In this document: positions 10,486 to 22,979 of the stretch, piece by piece
Layout: each line of letters opens with the position of its first letter
Position numbering within the stretch: the first letter of the stretch is position 1
Assembly (NCBI GenBank): GCA_047967505.1
Contig: CM106538.1
DNA: 64,000 nt
Direction: 5' to 3' (one strand)
From: Dipteris shenzhenensis
Taxonomy: Eukaryota; Polypodiophyta; Polypodiopsida; Gleicheniales
The notes under the pieces: generated by a model
What the model was told of the DNA's origin: nothing
The model's input: only the letters and a program-made list of their open reading frames with translations
The model's database searches: none
Position numbers and translations under genes: made by a program

Positions 10486-11775
10486 GCAGTAATTGAGTGG
10501 CATGCAAGGCATGAAGGGAAAGATGTTGGAAAGGTCACCTCCCCATCTGTAAGCCCCCAAATGAGGAGAGCGTGGGGGAGGGAGACCTAGGACAGGATGT
10601 GCCCAACGAGAGATTACCTGGATGTGTGGATCTGGGACAGATCTGGAGCATTCATGGTTGGTGGGGTATCCCAAGGATGAAAGGCTGCATCAGGAGCAGC
10701 TCATGTGCAGGAAGATGGCGGGGACACAGTGTCTTGGATCAGGCCTGGCATGAGGCACTCAGTGGACTGCAGCAAAACCCTATGAAAGGCGCGATGACAT
10801 CAGCAGTGTACGGAATTGTACGGCGCTGGAGAAGAGCCTGGCAGAGGACAGAACGAGCAGGACAAACAGGCGCTGACATGGGGCCTGGTAGAGCAGCAAA
10901 TGGGGCTGCCAGTGGGCAGTGGCATGCCTTATATAGGCTGGGCCCTTGCCTAGATTGGAGGGCCAAAAGCCCTAGAAGTGTGGGCCAAAGGGCCCTAGTT
11001 TTGTGAGCCCTTATAGGGCTGTTTTGGGGCAGACTGGTCGGCCCAAACAGACGCCCATTTAGGGCTGGCTGGTCGGTTTTCTCAGCAGGCCTTAGGGCCT
11101 ATAAAAGGAGAGGCTTGTGGCCTCATTTCATCATCCAACATCCAGCAGCAAAAGCAGGAGCAGACAGGAGCAGCCAGGAGCCACTCCCTTGGGCCTCACA
11201 CTGGGGGTGAGGAGAGTTGAAGGTGAGCTGCAGACTGAGTTCCTAGAGGCTGGACCTTGGCTGTCTTCTAGGGCAGCAAGGTGTTGTGATCATCATACCT
11301 TCTGGAGCAGCCATTCACAAGCAAGTTGGAGCAGTGGAACAGGGACCTATGTGCTGCAGACAAAGCTTCGCAGGGGCTGCCCACCTAGGCTGATTCACTG
11401 GCAGTAAGGTGGAGAAGAACACACTGGACGGAAAGTCTACAGAAGCTCGAGGTGGAGCACGCGAACTCGAGTCTAGAGATAGCCGGCAAATAGGAGAAGG
11501 ACCTTGTGGTTAGATCAGAGGACCACACCATTGGTGGGACTCTGGATCTATCTCTTTTGTATTGTGTCCATAGTTTTGGACGGAAATATATGAGTTTTGG
11601 TGTCTTCTATATCTGGCTGGTTCATTGTCTATTGATGAGTCTGCACATCTATATTATGCACATTAAGTAAAGAAGTTTGTGATTCCACACCCCACACCAC
11701 ACCGTGTGAGCTCCTGGGCATTACTATAAGTCTTCCGCTGTGCGTACCCTCTGTTGGGTCATTTTTTTTCTAACA
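10486..11775 (+). repeat. LTR-like region with TATA box and ACA end
   Basis: A GC-rich stretch holds a good TATA box (TATAAAAG at 11100-11107), then about 670 bp of leader-like sequence ending TTCTAACA at 11775, the same terminal bases as the copia LTR at 42437. This suggests an LTR on the plus strand, followed by GAAGAAGTTGGCGAGG. The start is not clear. The long open frame at 10572-11006 has no protein-like features and is probably chance. Confidence 0.4.
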
Positions 11776-12172
11776 GAAGAAGTTGGCGAGGAAACGAGTC
11801 GATGTGAGACGCACGTTGTGGAGGAGAAGAGCGACGGAGTGCAACGTAGGAGCTTGGTGGAGGCGACACATGAGGAGAAGCTCCGACGTAGGTTGAGGAC
11901 TTATGTGGAGGCAATGCATGAGGGGAGGCTCGCATGCAGCATGAGGAGATGTGTGGCAACGCTGTGCCTGTAGGTGGAGGAACGCATGCAGCGAGGTAGT
12001 TTTCGTTAAATTTGGATAAGTTCTAGGTAGTTTGTGTTAGATATGGTAGTGTGATTAGACTCATGTGTGTTTTGTGTTGCAAGTCTGTGAAGCGTGGAAA
12101 GAAAAGGCCATGGAAAGAAAAGGACAGCTACATGCAAGTTTTGGAGATAAGCAAGAGAATAGGCATTGGTGG

Positions 12173-13414
12173 TGTCACGAGGACATGAATTTATGGGACT
12201 TTTGATTTGCGACTCCCGTAATTTACGAGTGATTGCCTTGAGCCTCTGGGGCGCGCGAGTCTGGCCACGTGCACGGGACTTGGGGAATTAAAATTCCAAG
12301 TGGACCCTTGGAAATTGTGAATGTGCACCCAGTTACTAGGCAATTAATTCCTTGGACCAAAGTGTGCAACAGAGGGCCAAAAGAGTGGTGCAATTAAAAA
12401 TTGCTATTTTGGTCACGGGACTCTAAAATCAGCACAAGACACCTGTTTGGCATGCAAGAGGCCAAAAAGCAATCAAAAAAGTCGAAATTTACTTTGAGGG
12501 TTTCTGGACCACAGAAGAACAAAGAGAGGCAAGTCATAGGCTAGGAAAGTGCTCCAAGGCTATTCTTTCACATCGCCTTGCTGATTTTTGACTACCAAGG
12601 CAATCTGTGGGCTGTCGGTGGGCTGCCAGGGCTTCCAGAAGCTCAATTCCTTTTTGTGCCAAGAGCCTCCAAATCAGTTCGTTTTTGCTCCTTCCGGGCT
12701 GTCCAGGGGCTACTGCAGGCGCTGCGGGATGTTGTCTAGGTAAGCAAGAGCTTCTACAGGGATTTCAACCTGTTTTTGGTTGCTTTTGGGCTGTTGCTGC
12801 TGGTTTTGGAGCTTTCCAGGCTTGGGCGACCTCTTCTAAGTAGCTTTTGGGGCTGTGCCAAGGCAGATTCAACTATTCTTTGCAAGATCTAGGGTTTTCC
12901 AGCCCAAGTGACCTGATTTCTATAGATTTGGGGCAAAGGAAGGCTAGATTTTGCCTATTTTGTTGTTCCCCGACTGGTTGCTCGTTGGTTATTGCGTTTG
13001 AGATCGATTCCTCGCCAAGAAGGGTTGGTTTTTGCTATTGGGTAGTGGCCAGGAGGGCTACAAATAAGGCTGACTTGTTGAAAGTGCTTGGTGGATTGAT
13101 TGCACCAGAGTTTGACTGTCTAGGGATTTTCTGCAGTTGTTCAGCCATGTCTGGCTGGTTGGGCACTAGGTTGTGCAGGTGCAAGAAGCGCACCGTCAGT
13201 TGATGCCTTTGGGGTTCTATTACACACTTGGTTGGCAGGGAGATTGCATGATTGCCTAGTGATTGGATGCCTATTCGCCATATAAGGTTGAGCACGGATT
13301 GCATGGTGTGCAGGATATTAGAAGTCTATGGGCAGTGGTTTGCCTATGGTGCAGCTTTCAGGAGACCTTGTAATCAGCCGCTTGGCTTTCTATGAATATT
13401 AAAGAAATACCGCA
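12173..13414 (+). repeat. LTR on the plus strand (element D)
   Basis: It begins TGTCACGAGGACATG at 12173 and ends AAATACCGCA at 13414, about 1242 bp, with both ends matching the LTR family of element B. The next 30 bases resemble the primer-site region of that element, so it is a 5' LTR rather than a 3' one. No gag or pol follows in recognisable form. Confidence 0.65.
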
Positions 13415-14414
13415 AGGGGCGCCAACGTTTGGGGCCAATCGGTGTCCCTGTTTCTGAGTAGGAGCGCTCTAGCTCCCTGTGATTAGGTTGTGGTGATTAA
13501 TTGTTTTGCTATTTACTTTGTGCGCTATAGTTAAAATGGATCTCACCACCCATTAATTTGTGAAGGCTGGTTTCACGTGGTGAGGACCTCGACTTATCGG
13601 TACTTCCAGAAGTTATTACCCCTCTGCGTGTTGGGTTACGCCGTTTCAAGGCAGGAGAATGGATGCTAGACGGATTCAATGCTTGTGGAAGGCGACAATC
13701 TCTCCAAACACCTTGACTGCTATTTTCTTTGCTGCAGAAACGAATGCCAAGCGACCACATGTGGATGTATATATTGCCGAAGTACTAAATACTACTCCCA
13801 GATACTTTGAGCTCAACCCAGCTACTCTTTTTAGCACCAAGGCAAATGGTCCTATCGATGTTCCAAAGAAAAAAAATGGTCTTATAGATGTTACAAACAA
13901 GTGCATCAGTCGAGTGCATCCACTGAAAAAGTTTCATTCATTCGTCATCTTGGAAACGTGATGCTACACGACCTCACACAAGTAATAACGAAAATGCAAT
14001 TCCTAAATATATTCTTATTGTAAACAGCCCAAAGGGATACGTATAGGCTAGAGCCAAATAGGTGCCCCATGAACGTTATGTTTTGGATGGAAATTGTACT
14101 CGTTTGCTCCGTTTGGATAGCTGTACTCGTTTGCTAATACGTATGATTATGTAGTTCTTTTATAATGAAGAAAGCCTCAGTTTTTTAAAAGCTCTTATCC
14201 CAATTTTCTTTAACAAAATAGCGACTGATTGTAACAAGTCCAATGGTGAATTTTGTTTTGGTTTGATTGGAGTGATTTTTTGAGACAATAGGAGCCAAAA
14301 AGAGGCTCCTATTACTGAGCACAAGATTCCATCCCAAGCACTCGACAATAGATCATTTAGTCATCATAAGAGCAGCAACAAAGGGAGTCAAGAATAAGAA
14401 GGGCTGTCTATAAT
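13415..14414 (+). other. Leader remnant of element D and unassigned sequence
   Basis: The first 30 bases (GGGGCGCCAACGTTTGGGGCC) are the candidate primer site. The rest contains a 100-residue open frame at 13659-13961 without recognisable domain, and AT-rich sequence to 14414. I see no clear gene here. Confidence 0.4.
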
Positions 14415-14756
14415 TGTCACATGCACCCCTGCACTTGGGTGCAAAGTGACACACTGGCTACATCGACAAGTGCATAATAGTTCCCTGATATGAGATTTTG
14501 TCGTATGCTGTGACCCCTTTGTGAGCCCTTGTCCAGGAACAGTCAGGCACAAGCTACGTAAGTCAGTCTCTCAGCCTTAGGTAAAGTAAGAAGATCAGTC
14601 CTTGTTCACTGATACCCTCTGGAGAACCGTAGGATAGTGTTTCCGTCTTAGGTTTAGGGATAGGTTTAGGTCCAACCTGGGATAGGAGCCCTTCTGGGCC
14701 CCCTCAAGGTTGGAACAAGTGAAGAGAATGGCAAGGGAAGGGCTACTTTTATAGGC

Positions 14757-14840
14757 TAGGCTGCCATTTATGGGACCTAGGGCTGCCATTTATGGGGGCT
14801 AGAGCTGCCATTTATGGGGCCTAGGGCTGCCTTTAAGGGG
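14757..14840. repeat. ~26-bp minisatellite in LTR of element E
   Basis: About three full copies and one degenerate copy of GGCTGCCATTTATGGGRCCTA, just upstream of the TATA box. Repeats at this position could modulate promoter strength, but that is speculation. Confidence 0.8.
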
Positions 14841-14864
14841 CCAGCCAACCAGCCCCAAAAACCC

Positions 14865-14872
14865 TATAAATA
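14865..14872 (+). promoter_or_regulatory. TATA box in LTR of element E
   Basis: TATAAATA sits inside the LTR, 740 bp before the primer-binding site, in the orientation of the gag remnant. Confidence 0.6.
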
Positions 14873-15607
14873 GGGGGCCTCCAGGCCCTCTCAGTGCTCC
14901 CAGCACTTCAGCCTCCTACAGCTCCTCCTCAGCCCCCTCTGAACAGCCTGACACTCACCCCCAGTGGCCCTCTAACCAGCCTCAGCCTTTGGCATCAGTT
15001 CAGCCCTCTGGGAAGGTGTTCATGCAGCGCATCAGACGGGGAGTCGAGACAGCGAACGGAGTAAGGTTTGGGGTCTGTTTCAGCAGCTCTTTTCAGTTAT
15101 CTCTTACAGCTTTACACAGCTAACTCTCAGCTCTATATTTCAGTCATCTCTCAGCTCTCTTATAGGATCTATCACTCCTAGCTCTCACTCTCTCACTCAC
15201 ACAGTAACCCTGCATTCCGATGGACAGCACAAGCCTCTCCCTTGCCTTGTGGAAGCATCCTACATCGTCAATGTGGACAGCATCAAGGTCTCGGTATTGG
15301 TCAGTGTTGCCTCTCAGGTCTTTGCGTCTGCTCTACGTGTGCACAGTGAGCTCTTCAGAAGCGCGTTCCGTGCTCTCTCGAGGAGTGTTCTTTGTATTTC
15401 TCAGTTCTCCAAGTATAAAGCAAATTCTCCCCTGATTGGGAAAGGGGGCCCTCAATGGGTACAAGGACCCAATCGGTTGTCGACTCTACTCTCTCTCTAC
15501 CCTCATCTCCTTTCTCTCTCTATGGTGTGCAATGCTAATTCCTCGCTAAAGGTTTAGAGAAGGTCTTGATGTGAATTACACGATCAAATTACCGTTGCAT
15601 GTTACAT

Positions 15608-15619
15608 TGGTATCAGAGC
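15608..15619 (+). other. Primer-binding site (initiator Met tRNA), element E
   Basis: TGGTATCAGAGC is the complement of the 3' end of plant initiator methionine tRNA and is the commonest plant LTR retrotransposon primer site. It lies one base after the LTR end. Confidence 0.9.
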
Positions 15620-15679
15620 TTCGGTCTGTATCCAGCTTGACTACCGCGAGTGTATGGTTGTATTGAGATCCGAGAAGGA

Positions 15680-17400
15680 CATACAATGAAGCGCATGGAA
15701 GGGTCAGGAAAAGGACTCAACCTTGAAGACTTTGAAGAGGAGAAAGACTTACCGATAAGAATTTCTTCTGCCAAGTGCTCAAGAAGTGATGGCAAACCTT
15801 CTAGAGAAGAATCGGGTCCTCCTACAGCAACTCGAAGAGCATTCATCCCAGCTAGAAGAAAGCAGAAGACAACTGGATCAGACAAAACAACGTCTGGAGA
15901 AAAAAGAAGCAGAAAAGATGCTAGAAGAAAGAGGAACCACAGATTTTGAAAAACTGCTCTTATTGATGCGTGAGGAACGCAAAAATGAGAAGCCATTGTG
16001 ATGCACAGAGCTCGCCCAGACAGAGAGGCAACAAAAGCTAGACCGATAGGCGATGCTTCTCCAACACAAACAGATGTTAACCGCTATGTAGGCAAGTTTG
16101 AGCGTAGCAGCCGTCACTGCCACAACTTCGTCATCGACAAAGGTACATCAGTTTGTAGCTCATTTTCCGTTAGCGCGTGAGAAAGTTCAAAGACAAAGTC
16201 CACCTCGTAGCCCCTCATCTTACGGGTAAGGCGGTGACCCAGTGGCAACATTGGGCTAGTAAGCATACCGACCCAACAACGTTTAAGACGAATTTTGTTT
16301 GGGCAACATTTGTGGCCAACCTCAAAGCCCATTTTCTCCCAATATATGCTTAACTTGGAGGATGAGTTTTCTCGTCTCTCGCAGAATGGTTTGCCTGTGT
16401 TGAGATACAGTAACAAGGTCATCACGCTAGCGCAGTAGTTAGGCGTGACAAAGAGCAGCAGTTGGGCGTGACAAAGAGCACCAAGATGAAGCAATTCTTC
16501 GAGGATTGGACACCAACATCCGTTATACCATTCGGAACTTCGATCGGCCGAATTACGAGCAGACACTGACTCTCGCACAAAATCAGGAGATGATGCTGAA
16601 CGGGGGAAAGCCCAAGCAGGTCCAGAAAGATTCCAAAGCCCTGCAGCAGTCAAACACAACGGGTAAGGATCAGAAGAAGGACAACCAGTTCCAAAAGAAA
16701 GACGGCCAGGCTTCTCCTATGTCCTGGGTCTGGAAGAAATCGGTGAGAACCCGTTGGGTATCATACGGCTGTGTGACCTGATCTCGGCGTTGTATCCTGA
16801 GTGAAAGATCTCAAAGTCGGGTCATCTCATGAAGGAAAGCTACCAAGCACCGTTAGTCCGGTGCAAGTAGCTATGGGAGAGGACCGAAGCCGTCGCGGAA
16901 GAGGCAATGGTATCTCCCTCGAACGGCATAGTAGATAGGACATCTGAAAGCAAAATGCTCCTCCGACTCAACCTCATGTAGGTCACATAAGGTGCAAAGA
17001 TGGTATACCTTTGCCCATCCGCTCTCAATGTGTAGTCGATGTGAAGAAACTCGAAACTGACTGAGTGATATCCAAAGCGAGTGCGGTACCCAAGATGACT
17101 CCAAATGAGAAGGCTAAAGCGGGCATTACGGGAGGCTATCTACAACCCACGACAAGCAGAAGTGGTACCACCAAGAACATCGCTGCTTTCATTGCCACCA
17201 CATCGTTGGGCATGGCAAGAAGGATTGTCCGAAGTGGCTTGCCGAGAAGGCTGCGAAGGCGCCTACTTTGTCCTATGAGCTGGTCCTTATTGGCACACCT
17301 ATGAAACTGGGAAATGAGAAAATTCCTATACAACATGTTTGTGCAAACAGTGACCCTCTATGGATGCCTACCTTGGGGCACCCAGGCTTTCCAGAGCTTA
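15680..17400 (+). pseudogene. Decayed gag of element E
   Basis: The frame near 15786-16001 is a Gln/Glu/Lys-rich coiled coil. About 16200-16450 holds capsid-like sequence (VTQWQHWAS..., ANLKAHFLPIYA). The frame at 16506-16781 includes NYEQTLTLAQ and a basic linker. About 17182-17240 holds CFHCHHIVGHGKKDC, a zinc knuckle with one extra residue between Cys and His (CX2CX5HX4C). Between them a LINE fragment at 16840-17104 lies on the opposite strand. Stops and frameshifts are frequent. No RT follows; the element is cut off before pol. Confidence 0.65.
16840..17104 (-). mobile_element. LINE C-terminal fragment in gag of element E
   Basis: The minus-strand frame contains SSHRLHIESG, then CTLCDLHEVESEEHF and a GRYHCLFRDGFGPL tail. 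This matches the C-terminal region of the larger LINE at 18440-20151 (SSHQLRIETG, GRYHCLFRKGFGPL). It is a short insertion of the same family, opposite to the gag it interrupts. Confidence 0.75.
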
Positions 17401-17439
17401 TTGCAGAAGAATAGAAACATCACATTAGCTTTCTCATGG

Positions 17440-18290
17440 GAGCATAGTAGTCAAGGAGTTTCGAAACGGGTTTCGAGGTTTTGGAAACGCTTCGGAGCCA
17501 TCCTGAAACGTTTGTAAAAATGTTTCGTGCATAATACGGTATTTAAATATATATACCTAGATAAGTCCAGGCACATGCCCAGACTCATCCTCTAAACACA
17601 CAACATAGTGCAGTTTCAATCTCATGATAGTCACTCATAAGGTTGAAAACCATAAACTCCATCACGCATAGCAGGGACTAGCTACTATGACATCCCCACT
17701 GACGTCATCAGCGTCCAACAGTGGGTGTAGACCATAGTATAAACATATCCTCTCACACATACAAATCCACACCCCCACACATACTTGAGCATCTATTTAT
17801 ACAAAGTCTTCATACTGAGTTTCTGTCGGCATGCCGGAGGTGAAGGGTATTTAAATATATTTTTTGCCAAAAAATAATAATTATTTTTTATTATTACCAC
17901 CAGAACTCCAATACTTGAAAAAAACTCATGAAACATAGTGCACAGACAATTGATTTTTCACTAAGAACTTGAAACTTGACACATATTACTAATTTCTAAA
18001 TCAGAAAATAAACAACATATCATTGAAGATTCAAGAGTCAATGGTCATATTTAAGAATTGAAAAAGATACATGAATCATGATTCATGTCACATGACAAGA
18101 GGTTCAATCTTCAAAACTGAAATGATGCTAGGTACTCCGAGTTTTTAAGGTGCTCCGAAACACATGTTTTGGATTCCAAACATTTTGGGGGGGTTTACGA
18201 TTTGGGGTTTTTTTAGGTGCTCCAAAACGCGAGAATGTTTCCGAAATGTTTCGTACGTTACGGGCCAACTATACATGGGAGAACTAGGGG
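17440..18290. other. Possible MITE-like segment around copy C
   Basis: Outside copy C, the ends of this segment carry similar GTTTCGAAAC/GGAAACG-rich sequence in opposite orientation (17450-17535 and 18190-18265). They may be eroded terminal inverted repeats. The interior is AT-rich with no coding content. Weakly supported. Confidence 0.25.
17554..17846 (-). mobile_element. Short retroposon family, copy C
   Basis: About 293 bp, starting TACCTAG at 17554. It is flanked by GTATTTAAATATAT at 17539-17552 and 17847-17860. It ends 5 to 60 bases short of the other copies at its variable end. AT-rich target and long duplication fit target-primed reverse transcription. Confidence 0.8.
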
Positions 18291-18439
18291 CCAATGTATA
18301 GACACCCTATCCCATCCTACTGACTGAGACTGGTATGAGATTGGAAGCTTTATGTTAATACATCAACAAGCTTCAGCAGATGGATGCAACCAGGATACCA
18401 CTCAAAGCAATAGAGGCTACAAAGACCATTGGAGGGCAC

Positions 18440-18463
18440 AGATAGATCGATAGATAGATAGAT
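18440..18463. repeat. GATA simple repeat, LINE tail
   Basis: GATAGATCGATAGATAGATA lies exactly where the minus-strand LINE should end, as a simple-sequence 3' tail would. Confidence 0.7.
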
Positions 18464-20151
18464 ATATTAACGTCTCTAAAAGGCCAAACGGCCTATGAGA
18501 CTAAAACAGTTGATACATATGCTAGTGTTGTCTCATCAAAGAGAACAACAAAATAAATAAGCTGAAGGCTGAGAGCTACTAAAGGTACTTACAGTCAAAG
18601 GGACTGCAAGTGACCCAAAACTAATGAAATACCAAGCAAGTATTTACTAAAAGTACCAATTGATCAGCATAGGCAGAAAGCTAATCAATAAAAAGGTTGC
18701 ACTCTTCTTATGTCAAAAATCCCAATCATGGGCAGCTCTAGGATCTCATAACTCGGTGCCACATGTTTCCGGTGTTTGGCAATGATGGCAAGGATCCGAT
18801 GAAGATATGGGTGCCGGGCACGGGGTCTTGGGGGCCTGGGCCTCCGTGACCTGGATATGGCGATGGCTCAGTCCAAAATCACACCACTAGAGTGTGGCAA
18901 TCTGCCTGTGTGAGATAAGGTGGTGGTGGCGCCAGGGGTTTCTGATGGCGGGGAGGGCATAAAACTAGCTGAGGTGCTGGCAGTGAAGAAGTCTCTAAGT
19001 ATACTTTGCCTGGGTGGGGCTGGTCTCGGTTGTATGTCTCCCAACAAAGTCTCTTTATGTCGCTTGAGCTCTGATAAAAACAAACCCAAGCATTTTTTAT
19101 CTTCGTACTCCATCACCCTACGGAGTGGGCCAAATCCCTTTCTGAATAGACAGTGGTATCTTCCTCGGATTTCATAATATACCGTGCATCTACATACGTA
19201 ATGCTCCTCTGTCTCCTCCTCCTACTGGCATAACTTACATATCCGATCCTGAGGGGCTGTGTGGGTGTATCTCCCTGTCTCTATTCTCAACTGATGTGAT
19301 GAGGTTCGAATTTGGCCAATAATACTACGTAGCCCGTGAGATAGGTGTGTGTCCATGTATGCTGGCCTGGCTATAAGTTCATCTGGAGATAAATGAAGAA
19401 AATGGCTCTGGTAGTGTGCCATCTTCTTCCCTAAAGGCTCATGTGGTCTAGTCCAGGTTCTCTCAGTCTCCAACTTGACAATATCAGCTCTAATGATCTT
19501 GTTTCGGTCATGGCGAGACAGGTCTAGCTTGGGACAATCCAAACTGTATTGAAAGGGTGGGAGTGCATCCATTGTCAACTCATGCTCTGCAAACCATCTC
19601 TGTAGCTGAGCATACCAGCACCATGTTTGACCCTCCTCCACTAGCTGCCTGGATGATATCATAGCCAACCGTGCATATCTGGAGCCAGGTAGATCCCACA
19701 ATCTATGTATGCAAGTTACTGCCTGGAACAGAGCCTCAGTCACTAGTGGAGCAGCTGCTAATTCAGCTCGTATTATCGGATGTGGTACAGATGACTTGCT
19801 CCGGATCATGCGGGCAATCAATGTCACTAATGGCCTTTCCAATCTCCTCCACTCAGTTGCACCCCCTACACTGGGGCCCCATATAGCTGCACCATAAAAT
19901 AGTGTGGGCACCACCAATGTCTCAAAACAACCATAATTTTGTGCGTGGCTCTTGGAACTGTACATGTGCACACTGTCTCTGTAGTGCTCCAAAGCTGCAT
20001 AGCCTCTATCCAATCTGGCATCAATCCAACGTGCACAGAGAGGGGGGAAATGGATGGAGTTATGGGGCATACAGCTGCTGATATCCCTAGAGATATGGGG
20101 GAAATCAGAAATTTGAAATGCTACAGAAACTATGGCAAGACCCAGGTGCAA
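18440..20151 (-). mobile_element. LINE 3' half (RT C-terminal region and zinc-binding tail)
   Basis: The frame 20151-19222 (309 residues) has the post-RT region of non-LTR elements: ETLVVPTLFYGAAIWG, WRRLERPLVTLIAR, then IRTSSHQLRIETGRY and RICKLCQ. After one in-frame stop the frame continues through EEHYVCRC, completing a CX2C...HX3C tail, to 18868. The element ends in a TATC/GATA simple repeat at about 18441-18463 (minus-strand 3' tail). RT catalytic motifs are missing, so the 5' half is gone. The frame is unusually open for this window, suggesting a fairly young copy. Confidence 0.75.
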
Positions 20152-20500
20152 AAATGCAGTCCTACAAACAGGAAATCAATCAGATGGACGATATGAAATG
20201 CAACAATACCTCAGGGAGGATATATCAATGTTCAAAAGGCATAATCTGCAAACTAAGGACCAGCTCCCATGACCTAGAGGTGGAAAGGGGCAGGCAGGCA
20301 ACACCCAGGATCCCAAGATATGTAAGAATCTGCAAAATCTGTCCCACAGGGGAGATAGAAAATGAGCAGCATGTGCTCATGTGCTCCTACAGTGTTGAGT
20401 GTATGTGCACGTCAGGGAAAAGCACTGACAACCTAAAAACTCTTTGCACAGATAGGGATATGACTTCTAAGTCCCAACAGTCGGAGGTATTTGAGACATT
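20118..20500 (+). mobile_element. LINE C-terminal fragment, opposite orientation
   Basis: The plus-strand frame reads KLRTSSHDLEVERGRQ, then ICKICPTGEIENEQHVLMC, the same zinc-binding tail pattern (CX2C...HX3C) as the minus-strand LINE next to it. Thus two fragments of related LINEs abut head to head near 20130. The frame continues as open sequence into the CFIm25 exon region by chance. It lies in the CFIm25 intron 4. Confidence 0.7.
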
Positions 20501-20544
20501 CAAAAGAAAACAAATTACCTCATCTTGGAAGAGGGTTGAATTAC

Positions 20545-21834
<1,290 letters not shown>

Positions 21835-22430
21835 GGAGCCGTTACGAAAATTTCCGAGGCAAGGAAAGGTCTAGGAAGCTTGCAACATCTGCGGGGGCCG
21901 AGCTCTCGACAGAATATGGTCGTGTTTTTCTCCAACCGTGATTTCTTTTCAGCATCAAAACTTCTGTGAATCACCGACGTAGCTGTGAGCCAATCTTTCA
22001 CTCAGAGATGGACGGACTGTTAAAAGAAGCCTCCCACTGCTCCGTGAGCTTGTGTTTGCAGGAAGAGCAGTGCACAGACATCAAAACTGCACTTTCTAGA
22101 ATGATCAACCAACATCAACAACAATTCAGAGATTGAAGAGTTGCTTCTTTGAGGTAATCGTCGTGGAGATAAAGAAAACATTCGGCGTCCCTGAACTTGT
22201 CTTTCCAGATTTGAGCTCAATCCAAAGCTCAAATTCGATTGGAAGAAGCTTCAAGAAGACACTGTCTCCTCTCTAGAACTTTACAGCTTAGTGCAAATTC
22301 CATGGAATTTTGCATATTTGAAACGTGTGAGGAGGAAAACCTTAAGAACAAGGTAGATTAGTTTACAAATAGGGCCCAAGGGGGTTATTAATTAATTTAT
22401 GGGGCCGCAACTGGTAATTAACCTAAGGTC
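21835..22430. other. CFIm25 5' flank
   Basis: Upstream of the CFIm25 start codon lies sequence without recognised element or open frame of note. It should contain the 5' untranslated region and promoter; no clear TATA box is seen at a convincing distance. Two nearby ATGs (first and third codon) could each start the protein; the first was chosen because the plant family usually starts within a few residues of it. Confidence 0.4.
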
Positions 22431-22518
22431 CTAAGGCATATGTCTCTTCGGTGTCTGTGGCTTCTTTGAGACTCTTCCAAATCGAGAAACTTCTCTCCCT
22501 ACCTTATAACAGGAAGGG

Positions 22519-22830
22519 GAGGTGGTAGAGTAGAGGCAGGGGAACTGTGAAGCCTTCCTGGAGGTGGTAGAGTAGAGGCAAGGGAACTCTGAAGCCCTCC
22601 CAATACAAGGAGGAAGAATGGAAGGAGGGAAAGAGAGGAGAGGGAAGGAGGAAGCACGGAGTGGCGGAGTGGGAAGAAGGAAGGAGGAGGGAGAGGAGGA
22701 GGAGGAGTGGGGAGAAAGAGAGAGCGAAGGAGGGGGGAAGGATGACATCGGGAGAGAGCAAAGGTTAAATCCTACAATGGAGGAGGACAGTGGAGGAGGA
22801 GAAGTGGGGAGGGAGTGAAGGAGGACAGCG
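22519..22830 (+). repeat. Polypurine block with 41-bp duplication
   Basis: The plus strand is almost purely A and G over about 200 bases from 22600, with many GGAGG and GGGAGG runs. It is preceded by two copies of a ~41-bp unit starting GGAGGTGGTAGAGTAGAGGCA (22518 and 22559). Open frames on either strand here are low-complexity artefacts. Such tracts can form triplex or quadruplex DNA. Confidence 0.8.
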
Positions 22831-22979
22831 AGAGAAGAAAGCCGCACAGAATAATAAGTTAATTGGCCAATAGATTAGCTTAATCGAGAATGAGGGGGGG
22901 CGTGAGCAATTAATTATTAGAAATGGACCAAGGAGCAATTAGTCATTATAAGGTGCGTTAGTGATTCAAGTTTTTTTTT

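Larger units (their letters stand above)
14415..15606 (+). repeat. 5' LTR of element E
   Basis: It starts TGTCACATGC at 14415 and ends CATGTTACA at 15606, followed after one base by a primer site. It contains a minisatellite at 14757-14840 and a TATA box (TATAAATA, 14865-14872). Transcription would begin about 30 bp downstream and run into the gag remnant. The start is the less certain end. Confidence 0.6.

Noticed and set aside
10572-11006. 144-codon open frame on the plus strand
   Set aside because: GC-rich LTR-like region with overlapping open frames on both strands, no recognisable domain and odd composition (many Trp, Arg, Gly). Chance frame.
22431-22847. 138-codon Ser/Pro/Leu-rich frame on the minus strand
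   Set aside because: It is the translation of the polypurine tract; low complexity in every frame.
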